From DAMCAP01 sp032059445 (lineage in GTDB: Bacteria > Bacillota > Clostridia > Oscillospirales > Ruminococcaceae): a DNA stretch of 64,000 bases. Below are positions 34,359 to 42,396 of this stretch, piece by piece. How positions within the stretch are numbered: the first letter of the stretch is position 1; each line of letters starts with the position of its first letter. The stretch lies in the NCBI GenBank assembly GCA_032059445.1, contig DAMCAP010000013.1:11258-75257 (forward strand). Direction: 5' to 3'. The translations under genes and the position numbers were made by a program. Below the pieces are notes generated by a model that searched no databases, had not been told where the DNA came from, and saw nothing but the letters and a program-made list of their open reading frames with translations.

Positions 34359-34664
34359 TTAAAGATTATAAAACTTGCTTAGAAGTTCACTTGCCATTTC
34401 TTTAGCTTCAGGATGCATTTGATTGATACGTTTAGAATCACGTACTTTTATTAAGGCGTCAACGCCACGCTGGCTCTCGATCAATCTCAAGACACTGGAA
34501 ACTCTCGTGCTGGTACCAGTTTTTTTCTCGTCAAATCCTTTTCCGTAAAGATGGTCTACCAGCTCGGCTACAGACCCAGCCCAATTAAGTATTTCTTCAA
34601 ATTGAGTTAAAATAAACCACCCACCCGCAGCAGTGAAAGCATCATCGAATTGTTTATTATTCAT
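34359..34664 (-). CDS. Hypothetical small protein downstream of the ABC-3C genes
   Basis: A 101-aa soluble, helical protein beginning MNNKQFDDAFTAAGGWFILT, with no recognised family. AAAGGAACGAG precedes the ATG. It lies 114 bp after the ATPase gene with no terminator between, so it may be the last gene of the same operon. Its role, for example as a regulator or partner of the conflict system, is unknown. Confidence 0.6.
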   Translation of the reverse strand: MNNKQFDDAFTAAGGWFILTQFEEILNWAGSVAELVDHLYGKGFDEKKTGTSTRVSSVLRLIESQRGVDALIKVRDSKRINQMHPEAKEMASELLSKFYNL

Positions 34665-34778
34665 GGAGTTCTCGTTCCTTTCTAATCTACAAATTTACAC
34701 AACCAATCATTAATTAACATTATTCAAAATACCAACTTCCGCAATACAAATAGATTATTATTGTATTCGCTATTTCTA

Positions 34779-36812
34779 TCAAATTAAACGCTTAAATGCT
34801 CTTGTATCAATCTCTACTTTATTGTATGAGCTGTCTTCTAGACGGTTAATAATATTTACAAGCTCGTCGCTATTAAGTGTAATGGCAATAATTACTTGAC
34901 TAGTTTTCCCCAAATCTATTACCGAATCAATAAAACTATTCATATCAGCGGGAACAATGCTCTGCTGTGCAGGCTCATCAATTATCAAAATACCAGGGTG
35001 ATTCCCATTTGTAATTTTAGATATTTGTAATAGAGCCATTGTGAAGGCCCAAATTACTCTAACACCATCGCTAGCGGATGAATCAAACTTCATATCAAAA
35101 CCATCAATTGTTGGTAAGAACGACTCTTCAGAAATTTGAATCCCATCAAAGCTTGTTAAACTGTTATAATTATAATTCTTCAAGTTGTCTACAAATTTGT
35201 TTTTCAAAAGATTAAGCTTTTTTGAATCAGATTCCGAAATACCCTTTCCAGGCAAATTTTTCTTTTCTGACAAGTATGTATTCCATTGTCCAGATAAATC
35301 TCGAAGCTGATCAATATATAATGATATTTCCGCATCTAGTTGTTTCAATTTTTCAATTCGTCGACTTGTTTCTATACGTTTAAGCATTATTGACTCAGAT
35401 GCTTCGGTGTCAGTTGTTGTGAATAAATCGGACCGTAAAGATTGAGCTAAGCGGCGCAGAGTAAACAAGCGTGATTCAATTGAAGACTTCTGTTTCTCTA
35501 AGGTGCCTTTATTATTCTTCCTGCTAGATAGCGAGAAATCCAACATTGCTTTCTGAGCTTTTAGATGACGAATATTTTCTTCAATATTCATAAATAAGCC
35601 GTCAGTCTCTGTTAAAAGCAGCGTATCATGAATATGTTGCTTGCATACTGGACATATGTTGGAAGATGTTTCGTCAGCTACAGATCCAAATTTTTGCAAT
35701 CTTGCTGCATCATTATTATTACGGATGTCTGTATTAATTATTTCTAAATCCCTGATAAGATGATTTATGGCATTATTCTCGCGAGAAATGCGGATAGTGA
35801 GTTCTTTAACATTTGCTTCGAATGATAGTATTGTGCTTTCAGTTTCTGCAAGTTCTTTATTTAGTGCTTCAAAATTATCAAAAACGCGCGGCTTTAGCTC
35901 TCTCAAAGACTCATATTCAATTTCACGTCGTGTAATTTCCTTATTAATGTCCTCTCCTTCTAGTGTAACTAGATGAATACGATTATAATCGTTATCTGAT
36001 AAAACACGAGGATGGTTAGGAAGATTATCAATTCTACATGCATCGCGCATTACAAGTAGTTCAATGTCAGAAACTACTTTTTCCCAGCGTTGTTCAAGCT
36101 TCAACTTTAACGCTCTTAGGCGATCACGCTCTTTTTCATTTTTCAAAGAATCCAAACCTAATAAGTATTCTATAACTCGCTTTTTAGACTCTCTAATGCC
36201 AAAAATAGGCATACCTGAAAAAATATCAGACCATCCATGCTTTTGCTCAATAAACATACTTGCGAAAACCACTTGAAGATATAATTTTCGCTCATTATCG
36301 TCCGATGTACGAACTTCTGGCAATCCTAGATGAAGAAATTCTTCTAAATACGTATGAAATCCTTTTTCGCTTGTAGCCGAATTTGTAACATTGACAAACA
36401 TATCTTCACATGAAATATTTGGATCGGTTATAGAATTATAGTCTCCGTGATAAACCGTTACCAGCCTATTATCGCGATTATTAGACGCAAGCGCATTCCT
36501 ATAAATAGTAATTGTTTCATTGCCATTTGAAATTTCTAAATATGCGCCGGATTCGGTAACGGACCAAGACTTTCCTCCATCTTCAATAGCTGACTTGAAC
36601 ACAGACGTCAAAACTTTATTGCCAATACCACCAGCACCACCAATAATTTGTTCTAAGCCGAGGCAATAATATATTGCAGCGAGAATAGAGCTTTTTCCGC
36701 AGGTATTATCAGAACTTGCAATAAAATTCAATCCGCTATGAAAAGTAGCATCAATACCATATAATCCATTTACAGTATTAATCTCTACGCGAAGTTTATT
36801 AATTTTCAACAT
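34779..36812 (-). CDS. ABC-3C system SMC/Rad50-like ATPase
   Basis: A 677-aa ATPase of the ABC-three-component conflict systems. The P-loop is SDNTCGKSS (GKS at 39-41; the usual first Gly is replaced, as in other members with ASDN-type loops). A long coiled coil follows, with a Rad50-like zinc hook CPVC (387-390), then a signature-like SDGVR (about 582) and Walker B ILIIDEP (612-614). The start chosen is ATG at 36812, after GGAGG; six more codons are open upstream. It overlaps the middle-component gene by 14 bp. In such systems the ATPase is thought to sense invading or abnormal DNA and license the effector. Confidence 0.85.
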   Translation of the reverse strand: MLKINKLRVEINTVNGLYGIDATFHSGLNFIASSDNTCGKSSILAAIYYCLGLEQIIGGAGGIGNKVLTSVFKSAIEDGGKSWSVTESGAYLEISNGNETITIYRNALASNNRDNRLVTVYHGDYNSITDPNISCEDMFVNVTNSATSEKGFHTYLEEFLHLGLPEVRTSDDNERKLYLQVVFASMFIEQKHGWSDIFSGMPIFGIRESKKRVIEYLLGLDSLKNEKERDRLRALKLKLEQRWEKVVSDIELLVMRDACRIDNLPNHPRVLSDNDYNRIHLVTLEGEDINKEITRREIEYESLRELKPRVFDNFEALNKELAETESTILSFEANVKELTIRISRENNAINHLIRDLEIINTDIRNNNDAARLQKFGSVADETSSNICPVCKQHIHDTLLLTETDGLFMNIEENIRHLKAQKAMLDFSLSSRKNNKGTLEKQKSSIESRLFTLRRLAQSLRSDLFTTTDTEASESIMLKRIETSRRIEKLKQLDAEISLYIDQLRDLSGQWNTYLSEKKNLPGKGISESDSKKLNLLKNKFVDNLKNYNYNSLTSFDGIQISEESFLPTIDGFDMKFDSSASDGVRVIWAFTMALLQISKITNGNHPGILIIDEPAQQSIVPADMNSFIDSVIDLGKTSQVIIAITLNSDELVNIINRLEDSSYNKVEIDTRAFKRLI

Positions 36813-37284
36813 AGCCGATCCTCCAAACATCTGTTAAGTCTTTGATTCTGCCTTCTGTTAATTTCTTTGATAATTTTGATAAGTAATTTATTTCCATCAC
36901 CATTAAATCGCCTACAAGTATAATCTGTTCAGCAAAATTCTTGCCTTTATTCGTCAATTTATAATTACCTGTCTTTTGCTGTATAACTAATCCATATGCT
37001 ACCGCATAGGTTAGCGCTTTATTTACTGCTGGATCGAATCTAACAACAGGAGGATTGGTTAGGTCCTGGTTGGCAAAGCTTAGCAGCTTGTCCATATTTT
37101 CACGAGTACAAAGTGAAGAAGAAATCATGTGTAGCTTAATCAATGAACAACTTCCTTGCAAACTACAAATGTTCATTATTAAGCATATCTGTGATACCTT
37201 ATAGCTAATACGATAGTTATAAGGGACCGCATCAGGTTTAGCATTAAATACTATATTATTCTGTAGTAAAGAGTTCTCTGTCAT
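36799..37284 (-). CDS. ABC-3C system middle component
   Basis: A 161-aa, mostly helical protein with a winged-helix-like C-terminal half: NKALTYAVAYGLVIQQKTGNYKLTNKGKNFAEQI. This pattern, the small size and the position between the effector and the ATPase gene are diagnostic of the middle component, thought to connect the two. AGGAGC lies before the ATG. It starts 3 bp after the effector stop and overlaps the ATPase start, so all three are cotranslated. Confidence 0.82.
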   Translation of the reverse strand: MTENSLLQNNIVFNAKPDAVPYNYRISYKVSQICLIMNICSLQGSCSLIKLHMISSSLCTRENMDKLLSFANQDLTNPPVVRFDPAVNKALTYAVAYGLVIQQKTGNYKLTNKGKNFAEQIILVGDLMVMEINYLSKLSKKLTEGRIKDLTDVWRIGYVEN

Positions 37285-37287
37285 AAC

Positions 37288-38250
37288 TTAAACGCTCCTA
37301 AACTCCATTGAGCAATCAGCTAACCAGCTTGCAACCATATCATGTTTTAATTCTCCGATAGAGGCTTGCGTCAATATCTTTGAAAAATCTCTTTCCAGTT
37401 TTGACTGAAAATCATTAAGTATCTCATTAAAAAGTTGACCATTCAATTCCCGATTTGTGTGCATTCTTGTTTTGAGTTTTACTTCCTTTTTATACATTTG
37501 CTCTAGTTTATATAAATCCACATAAAACTCTGGCGCATCTATACGCAGAGAGTTCATAATTTCCAAGCCGCTTATGTAAAAGCCGATATATAAATCAATA
37601 ACTTCTTTTAAATCTTCATTCGTATCATCATGAACGAGCATAACTGCTTTGATTTTTCTGCGAATGTTTGCAACCTTATCAGAATCACATTGGGACCAGT
37701 CGGGGGCACCGTTATGTTGAATGGCAAGATTAAGTTTCAAGTCCGTAAGATTTGTTCTAATTATTTTGCTTATTTCAGGAGCAAAATCTTCTGCAGTCTT
37801 TATTATGATTCGAAAATCGTCACATATATACTTGTAACTGTCTGGGGCGGCTTTTTTGGCTTCTAAAACTGTTCTGCGCTTTGTTTCAGCATGAGTAAGA
37901 ATTCGTGAATCTTTATACTCAGGAATATTAAAGTGCCATTCTAGTACGGGTGGAACACCCCATGTGCTCAACCTTTCAGCATATCTTGGTGAAAGCAATT
38001 TATTGATATCAGTTGTGAGTTTATTTCGCTGGTGCTCATACAGCTGATCTTCCGAATATTCTCGTTCTGGGCAATAACACTGATGAACAATACCTGTAAT
38101 TGTAAAGCCTTCTATGCCACCATCACCCCCTTGAACAGCAGGGATTGGTTTATAGTGCTCATTTTGATATCGACTTGTATAACACATAACACATAATTCT
38201 TCCCAAGCATTGCCTTCTAAATAGCCTTCAATGAAAGTTAGTATGCTCAA
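37288..38250 (-). CDS. ABC-3C system effector with nuclease-like N-terminus
   Basis: A 320-aa protein. The N-terminal region has the order expected for a PD-(D/E)xK-like fold used by ABC-3C effectors: WEELCVMC, then GGDGGIEGFTITG, then HQCYCPE and a basic helix. The C-terminal half is the helical ABC-3C C-terminal domain that docks on the middle component. The start is best placed at TTG 38250, 8 nt after AGGAGG; its codon overlaps the stop of the preceding 48-aa gene (TTGA). A GTG three codons earlier sits on the ribosome site. Nuclease activity is inferred. Confidence 0.78.
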   Translation of the reverse strand: MSILTFIEGYLEGNAWEELCVMCYTSRYQNEHYKPIPAVQGGDGGIEGFTITGIVHQCYCPEREYSEDQLYEHQRNKLTTDINKLLSPRYAERLSTWGVPPVLEWHFNIPEYKDSRILTHAETKRRTVLEAKKAAPDSYKYICDDFRIIIKTAEDFAPEISKIIRTNLTDLKLNLAIQHNGAPDWSQCDSDKVANIRRKIKAVMLVHDDTNEDLKEVIDLYIGFYISGLEIMNSLRIDAPEFYVDLYKLEQMYKKEVKLKTRMHTNRELNGQLFNEILNDFQSKLERDFSKILTQASIGELKHDMVASWLADCSMEFRSV

Positions 38251-38393
38251 CTGCCACACCTCCTAAGAATCTGTAAAGAAACTGAATTAGTAAAATCAGG
38301 TTTTTCTGTTAAAGCACAGATATCTATAAAAAAACCTATGGAGTCCTCTAGATAACGTATTTGGACTAAACTAAATCCTTTTAAAATTTTCAT
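38247..38393 (-). CDS. Small protein coupled to the ABC-3C effector
   Basis: A 48-aa protein beginning MKILKGFSLVQIRYLEDSIG and ending QILRRCGS. AAAGGAG is placed 9 nt before the ATG, its last codons contain the AGGAGG used by the effector gene, and its TGA overlaps the effector's TTG. This arrangement implies a translated, coupled gene. I recognise no domain. It could be an inhibitor, a folding partner of the effector, or a translated leader. Confidence 0.6.
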   Translation of the reverse strand: MKILKGFSLVQIRYLEDSIGFFIDICALTEKPDFTNSVSLQILRRCGS

Positions 38394-38475
38394 GACCACA
38401 ATCTCCTTTTGCAAAAGATATAGCCGGTCACCAATAGCAGGAAAGTGTCGCAACTTACTAATCCCCCCCCGAATC

Positions 38476-39225
38476 TTATATAACATTGTTTATATATTCA
38501 GACAAACACTTGACAAGCTTAATCGCAAATTCAGCCTCTCTATTTTGTAGGAGGGTTTCATTAGGATGTGATAGGGAATGCCGATTTCTCATATCGTTAA
38601 TGGAGGCTATAGCACCTGATGAACTTCGTAAACAAGATCTTACTAACTCCGCTATCGGCGTAGAGGATATATTAGAGCTTATATTAGTGTGGAGTTTATT
38701 ATATAGCTGATTTAAAGTTTCTGATTCTTCATATGCAATCCTTTTGTTATCTAGAATCTTTCGTAAATATCCGTGGAATGCCGTATGAACCCTATCAAAT
38801 GCTGAATCAAATTTTCCATGACTCATAAGTAATTCTGCGTCTGCTATTGCTTTAGTTATAACTTCTGTTAACGAAATTTCTGAAAAATCTATGACATCAT
38901 AGTGCTCAATTAAAATTCCAATATCAATATGAGTTAAGAAATTATCGCCTTTTCTGCCATAGATACTCTCTGCTACATCTAATATATTTTGAGCTTCACC
39001 TTTAAATAAAGCTTGTTTATCAACAGGAACTTGAATATGAAGTATAGAGCAAAATGTATTCCATTCGCGCCTACTAAAAATACTGGTATCTTCAATATAT
39101 AGATTACATCTAGGAAGAGTCGTAATAATTTCCCACATTTTTTCTGTATCATATGTAATTATATTATTCGCATTGTGTTCTAACGCCTTAATTAACGTTA
39201 TCTTAAAGCTTCTATCATCAAACAA
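38476..39225 (-). CDS. HEPN/Abi_C-like abortive infection protein
   Basis: A 249-aa protein. The N-terminal 110 residues are alpha/beta without a match. The C-terminal half is helical and ends with LRSSSGAIASINDMRNRHSLSHPNE, similar to the Abi_C-type HEPN domain, with an RN..H motif (RNRHSLSH) that could be the RNase active site. The start is TTG at 39225, 9 nt after AAAGGAG; an ATG is not available. It heads the operon with the 48-aa gene and the ABC-3C genes, 82 bp upstream. It may be an added toxin module. Confidence 0.65.
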   Translation of the reverse strand: MFDDRSFKITLIKALEHNANNIITYDTEKMWEIITTLPRCNLYIEDTSIFSRREWNTFCSILHIQVPVDKQALFKGEAQNILDVAESIYGRKGDNFLTHIDIGILIEHYDVIDFSEISLTEVITKAIADAELLMSHGKFDSAFDRVHTAFHGYLRKILDNKRIAYEESETLNQLYNKLHTNISSNISSTPIAELVRSCLRSSSGAIASINDMRNRHSLSHPNETLLQNREAEFAIKLVKCLSEYINNVI

Positions 39226-39283
39226 AATAAAACTCTCCTTTTTGATACTAGTTTACACACATTTAGTCTAACACAATTGAATT

Positions 39284-39325
39284 CCAAAATAAACCTCTTT
39301 GCGACATATTTCCCTACAAAAGAAA
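39284..39325 (-). repeat. Recurring intergenic block, copy 2
   Basis: AAATAAACCTC, a short spacer, then GCGACATATTTCCCTAC, matching the block at 34208-34250. Here it lies upstream of the HEPN-like gene and next to the phage late terminator. Confidence 0.55.
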
Positions 39326-39326
39326 A

Positions 39327-39371
39327 TACCCCCACCAACCTGTAGCATTACGCAATGGGTCAGTGGGGGTA
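39327..39371 (-). terminator. Terminator after the lysis genes
   Basis: TACCCCCAC and GTGGGGGTA form the base of a long hairpin; on the minus strand it is followed by TTTTCTTTT. It closes the phage late transcript just after the endolysin gene. Confidence 0.85.
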
Positions 39372-39382
39372 CCGTTACGCTA

Positions 39383-40045
39383 TTAACCTTCGTACTTCTC
39401 CGCCAATGCCTGCAGGTCGGCAATCACCGCATCAAACTTCGCCTTCCAGTCCGCAGTGTCCACATCCTCTGCTGGTGGCAGCTTTATATCCGCCTCGCTT
39501 GTCCAGCTATCCAGCGGCAGCGCACGGTAGATCTGTTGACCCTTACCTAGCCAGAATACCGTGGTTGGCGGTAGGGTGGTATCTTTAGCACCCCTGTACC
39601 CTGCCCGCAGGATGTTGCTATTGGTAGAGATAGTCGGGGTGTAGGTCGGGGCCTTGGTGTCGGTATCTACCTCTATGTGCAGATGTATACCGTTGATTTT
39701 GCCGTTTGGGGTCTGCCGTGTGATGCCCATGAGCTGCCCCTGTACCAGCTTTTCTCCTGCCTTTACTTTGATGCTCTCAAGGTGGCAGTAGCGTAGGATC
39801 AGATCCTTAATAGTGCCATTAGGCAGCTCACAGTCGTTGTAGCGAGCGATGATGATGTTGCCCAGGCGGTTATCGTAGCCGGTGATAAGGACAGTACCCT
39901 CACCGCTTGCGATGATCTCTCTGCCATCAGCATAGTCATTGCCATAGTGATCGTACCCGTAGGCTGCCTTGTAGGTCCTATTGAGGTAGTTCGCCGTAAC
40001 CTTGCACTTATTCAGTGGTAGTATCAGTCTTTGTTCCTTTGCCAT
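39383..40045 (-). CDS. Phage endolysin, M23 family metallopeptidase
   Basis: A 220-aa protein that should cleave peptidoglycan cross-links at lysis. The LytM/M23 zinc site is visible as GYDHYGNDY (His and Asp) and GIHLHIEVD (HxH), with the beta-sheet core between them (GTVLITGYDNRLGNIIIARY). The C-terminal 80 residues are a linker and a short possible wall-binding segment. The start is ATG at 40045, 8 nt after GGGAGG; a nearer ATG is too close to it. It overlaps the holin gene by 38 bp. No signal peptide, so export depends on the holin. Confidence 0.88.
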   Translation of the reverse strand: MAKEQRLILPLNKCKVTANYLNRTYKAAYGYDHYGNDYADGREIIASGEGTVLITGYDNRLGNIIIARYNDCELPNGTIKDLILRYCHLESIKVKAGEKLVQGQLMGITRQTPNGKINGIHLHIEVDTDTKAPTYTPTISTNSNILRAGYRGAKDTTLPPTTVFWLGKGQQIYRALPLDSWTSEADIKLPPAEDVDTADWKAKFDAVIADLQALAEKYEG

Positions 40046-40475
40046 CTTCATGTCCTCCCTTATCAATAATCTGTGCCAGAGCGTTTTTGAGTACCGGGGG
40101 CAGTCTCATGCCCATCTTGCCGTAATTCTCAATCAACGATAATAGCTCACGACCTATGTAAAACCAGATCACTGCCGTGCGGATGATGGGCTGCGTATTA
40201 CCCAGTAGTAGATCCACCTTAAAAGCCAATCCCACCAGCACAAACACCATTACCTTATTAACCCCGCCCCAGAACATTACCTCGGAGTTGGTGGTCTTGT
40301 TTTTAAACGAAGCTACGAATCCTGTAATGAAGTCAATCACCATTGCCCATAGCAAAAACTCAACCATGCTGTCCCATCCTCCGACAAAGGCATTAAAGGC
40401 TAACCCGAGTGACGCCAGTAGCCCACTGAGCCATGCCCCGCCTTCTCCGTATCCCCATAAACTCATTTTGTCCAT
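40008..40475 (-). CDS. Phage holin, TcdE/phi-LC3-like
   Basis: A 155-aa membrane protein with three hydrophobic segments, the middle one FLLWAMVIDFITGFVASF followed by the charged FKNKTTNSEVMFWGGVNK loop typical of the holin_4_1 family (which includes TcdE). Its C-terminus is charged and Thr-rich. GAGGAGG precedes the ATG at 40475. It lies directly upstream of and overlaps the endolysin gene, forming the lysis cassette. Confidence 0.9.
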   Translation of the reverse strand: MDKMSLWGYGEGGAWLSGLLASLGLAFNAFVGGWDSMVEFLLWAMVIDFITGFVASFKNKTTNSEVMFWGGVNKVMVFVLVGLAFKVDLLLGNTQPIIRTAVIWFYIGRELLSLIENYGKMGMRLPPVLKNALAQIIDKGGHEDGKGTKTDTTTE

Positions 40476-40695
40476 ATAAACCTCCTCGATGTTAAATAAT
40501 GAAGGCAGCCACGCTGGGCTGCCCAATAATCTCAAAATTCCCGTCTGCCACACCAGCCTACTCTCGTATGAGTAAGCATATCTTCAATCACAGCTCCTCT
40601 GCATCTCATTATATCGTTACTGGCTAGATTAATTATCCTCCATTATTTACAAATGTTATAAAATATGGTACATTAAAATAAAAAAGGAGATTATT

Positions 40696-40977
40696 ATGAG
40701 CCTTTTTAAAAGCAAAGATGAAAAGCGGGACGAAGCACTAGAAAAAACCCTCTCTACAGTTCAGTTGGATCTGGGCGAAGAAGATATGGAGGTTGTCAGA
40801 TCCTTTGCAGACAATTATAATAAAGCTCTTTCCAGCCTAGCCGGTAGTGCGCTAGGAGCAAAACAACATGAAATTAACCTTGTATACTCCAACTTGACGG
40901 TCATGCAGCAAAATATGCTTATCATTAAGCAACTGGAGCGGCTCAATAGAAACATGGAAATGATGATCCACAGATAA
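40696..40977 (+). CDS. Small protein on the strand opposite the phage late genes
   Basis: A 93-aa, charged, helical protein beginning MSLFKSKDEKRDEALEKTL and ending in QLERLNRNMEMMIHR. AAAAAGGAG precedes the ATG, there is a TATAAT-like box upstream, and a strong terminator follows, so it is a separate transcription unit. It lies between the holin and the tail genes but points the other way, the pattern of a lysogeny-expressed accessory (moron) gene. No domain is recognised. Confidence 0.75.
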   Translation: MSLFKSKDEKRDEALEKTLSTVQLDLGEEDMEVVRSFADNYNKALSSLAGSALGAKQHEINLVYSNLTVMQQNMLIIKQLERLNRNMEMMIHR

Positions 40978-40989
40978 AAATACATAGCA

Positions 40990-41017
40990 AAGGCGGGGAA
41001 TGATCCCCGCCTTATTT
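40990..41017 (+). terminator. Terminator after the 93-aa gene
   Basis: AAGGCGGGGA pairs with TCCCCGCCTT, followed by ATTTTATT. Confidence 0.9.
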
Positions 41018-41073
41018 TATTGCAGAATACTTACCCACGCCGCTTTTTGTAACAAGCGCACTGGTCACATGCT

Positions 41074-41172
41074 CTACAGTTTCACCTGAGCTATGTAGGG
41101 CTGATATTCAGGTGCGATCTGCTCAAAGGTAACCTTACCCTCATTATACAGCCGTTGCAATGTCCTTAACAT
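41074..41172 (-). CDS. XkdX-like small phage protein
   Basis: A 32-aa peptide, MLRTLQRLYNEGKVTFEQ and onward, ending IAQVKL. The pattern LxRLYxxGKVTxEQ is typical of the very small XkdX family encoded after tail-fibre genes in Firmicutes phages. It starts 7 bp after the stop of the preceding tail gene. Its function in the virion is not known. Confidence 0.6.
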   Translation of the reverse strand: MLRTLQRLYNEGKVTFEQIAPEYQPYIAQVKL

Positions 41173-41179
41173 GATCTCG

Positions 41180-41479
41180 TTAACCAATCAGCGCACCCCC
41201 TAACTGTAGCACCAAAATTGACAGGTCGTCTATTTGCTGCTGCCTTGCCGCATCCATCGCCTTAAGCTGTGCAATCTCCTGCTCTTGCGTAAGCTTGTGC
41301 GGTACGTGACCGTTTTCATTTGTCCAGATATCGTCTGCATAGCTATCACCGATCGTTACTTGGTAATTATCAATGTTCACTATGCTCTGACCCAAGGGTA
41401 GCATCAAGCCCTCCAGTCGCTCGCCTTCGATGATATTGATTGCTACCTTGTCCTCATTGAGCACTGCCCATCTACTCAT
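41180..41479 (-). CDS. Phage tail-associated small protein (XkdW-like position)
   Basis: A 99-aa protein: an N-terminal beta-rich part (MSRWAVLNEDKVAINIIEGE) and a C-terminal coiled coil (EQEIAQLKAMDAARQQQIDD). It lies between the Gly-rich tail protein and the XkdX-like gene, a position usually held by XkdW-type proteins or fibre chaperones. A GGGGG tract precedes the ATG at 41479, 2 bp after the upstream stop. Confidence 0.65.
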   Translation of the reverse strand: MSRWAVLNEDKVAINIIEGERLEGLMLPLGQSIVNIDNYQVTIGDSYADDIWTNENGHVPHKLTQEQEIAQLKAMDAARQQQIDDLSILVLQLGGALIG

Positions 41480-41481
41480 AT

Positions 41482-42393
41482 TTAATACCCCCATCTAATA
41501 ATCACGATACCTGAGCCACCTGCACCTGCGGGGCGAGGATAAGTTCCCGTGTTTCCACCACCACCACCGCCACCGGTATTTGCAGTACCGTTTCCACTTC
41601 CGCCTTTACCGCCGCCTCCGGCTCCTCCTACTCCATCTGGACTACTTACGTAATGACTTCTACCAGCACCGCCGCCACCACCACCAAATAACCTACCCAA
41701 TGTGTCACCAAACTCTCTTGTGGTAGTGGATTGGCCCGTGCCACCATATGTACGCCCATCAGTAAGTTCACCGTCCTCAGTGGTTGTAAATCCGCTATTA
41801 CCACCACTCAAGCCGTTGCTTCCACCCACGCCACCAGCATATTGTGCGTTCGTCCATGGATTGATGTTACCGCCAGCTCCACCACCAGAGCCACCAGCTC
41901 CACCATTACCACCCCAATGACCGCCTATAGGGGCAGAAACACCACCGTTAGCAGTTACCCCAAGTGCAGTACTTGCCCCACCATTTGCTGCAGCGCTACC
42001 TCCTGCTCCAACAGTTACAGAGGAGGATTGCTTGGTAGTTAGCACAATCGCCTTTTGGGTCTTGGTGTAACCACCGCCACCGCCACCACCGCCATTAGAT
42101 GTGGCTGTATTGCCTCCCCCACCGCCGCCTACTACAAACACATCATAGCCTGCAACATCAAGCGTGATGGTGCCGCTGCTGTAGCACTCGATGTAGCCCT
42201 TGGTTTCGTTGCCAAAAATCGCATGCGATCCTGTAAAGGAGGGAAGCTCAAACCCTGACCAGCAGAGCTTTGCTACACCATTAACGCCAATGTATACCTT
42301 TTTTGCCTTTTTGGATACACCCCCGATCCCTACATAAAGTTTCTTGATTTTCTTTGATAGACTCCCCACTCCGAAGTACATTCCCTTTGCCAT
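41482..42393 (-). CDS. Glycine-rich phage tail fibre/tip protein
   Basis: A 303-aa protein. The N-terminal 45 residues hold three copies of a YxGxG-x-xSKKxKK-like unit. The next segment (GYIECYSSGTITLDVAGYDVFVVGG) leads into a 170-residue domain of poly-glycine runs with up to eight Gly in a row, ending in AGGSGIVIIRWGY. Glycine-rich domains with such a closing GIVIIRW strand occur in phage receptor-binding tips that form polyglycine-II bundles. It is therefore probably the host-recognition tip. It is cotranscribed with the tail genes on both sides. Confidence 0.8.
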   Translation of the reverse strand: MAKGMYFGVGSLSKKIKKLYVGIGGVSKKAKKVYIGVNGVAKLCWSGFELPSFTGSHAIFGNETKGYIECYSSGTITLDVAGYDVFVVGGGGGGNTATSNGGGGGGGGYTKTQKAIVLTTKQSSSVTVGAGGSAAANGGASTALGVTANGGVSAPIGGHWGGNGGAGGSGGGAGGNINPWTNAQYAGGVGGSNGLSGGNSGFTTTEDGELTDGRTYGGTGQSTTTREFGDTLGRLFGGGGGGAGRSHYVSSPDGVGGAGGGGKGGSGNGTANTGGGGGGGNTGTYPRPAGAGGSGIVIIRWGY

Positions 42394-42396
42394 AGC

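Noticed and set aside
41702..42258. Plus-strand frames rich in Pro, Thr and Ala opposite the Gly-rich tail gene
   Set aside because: They are the complement of the poly-Gly codons, and none has a plausible start.
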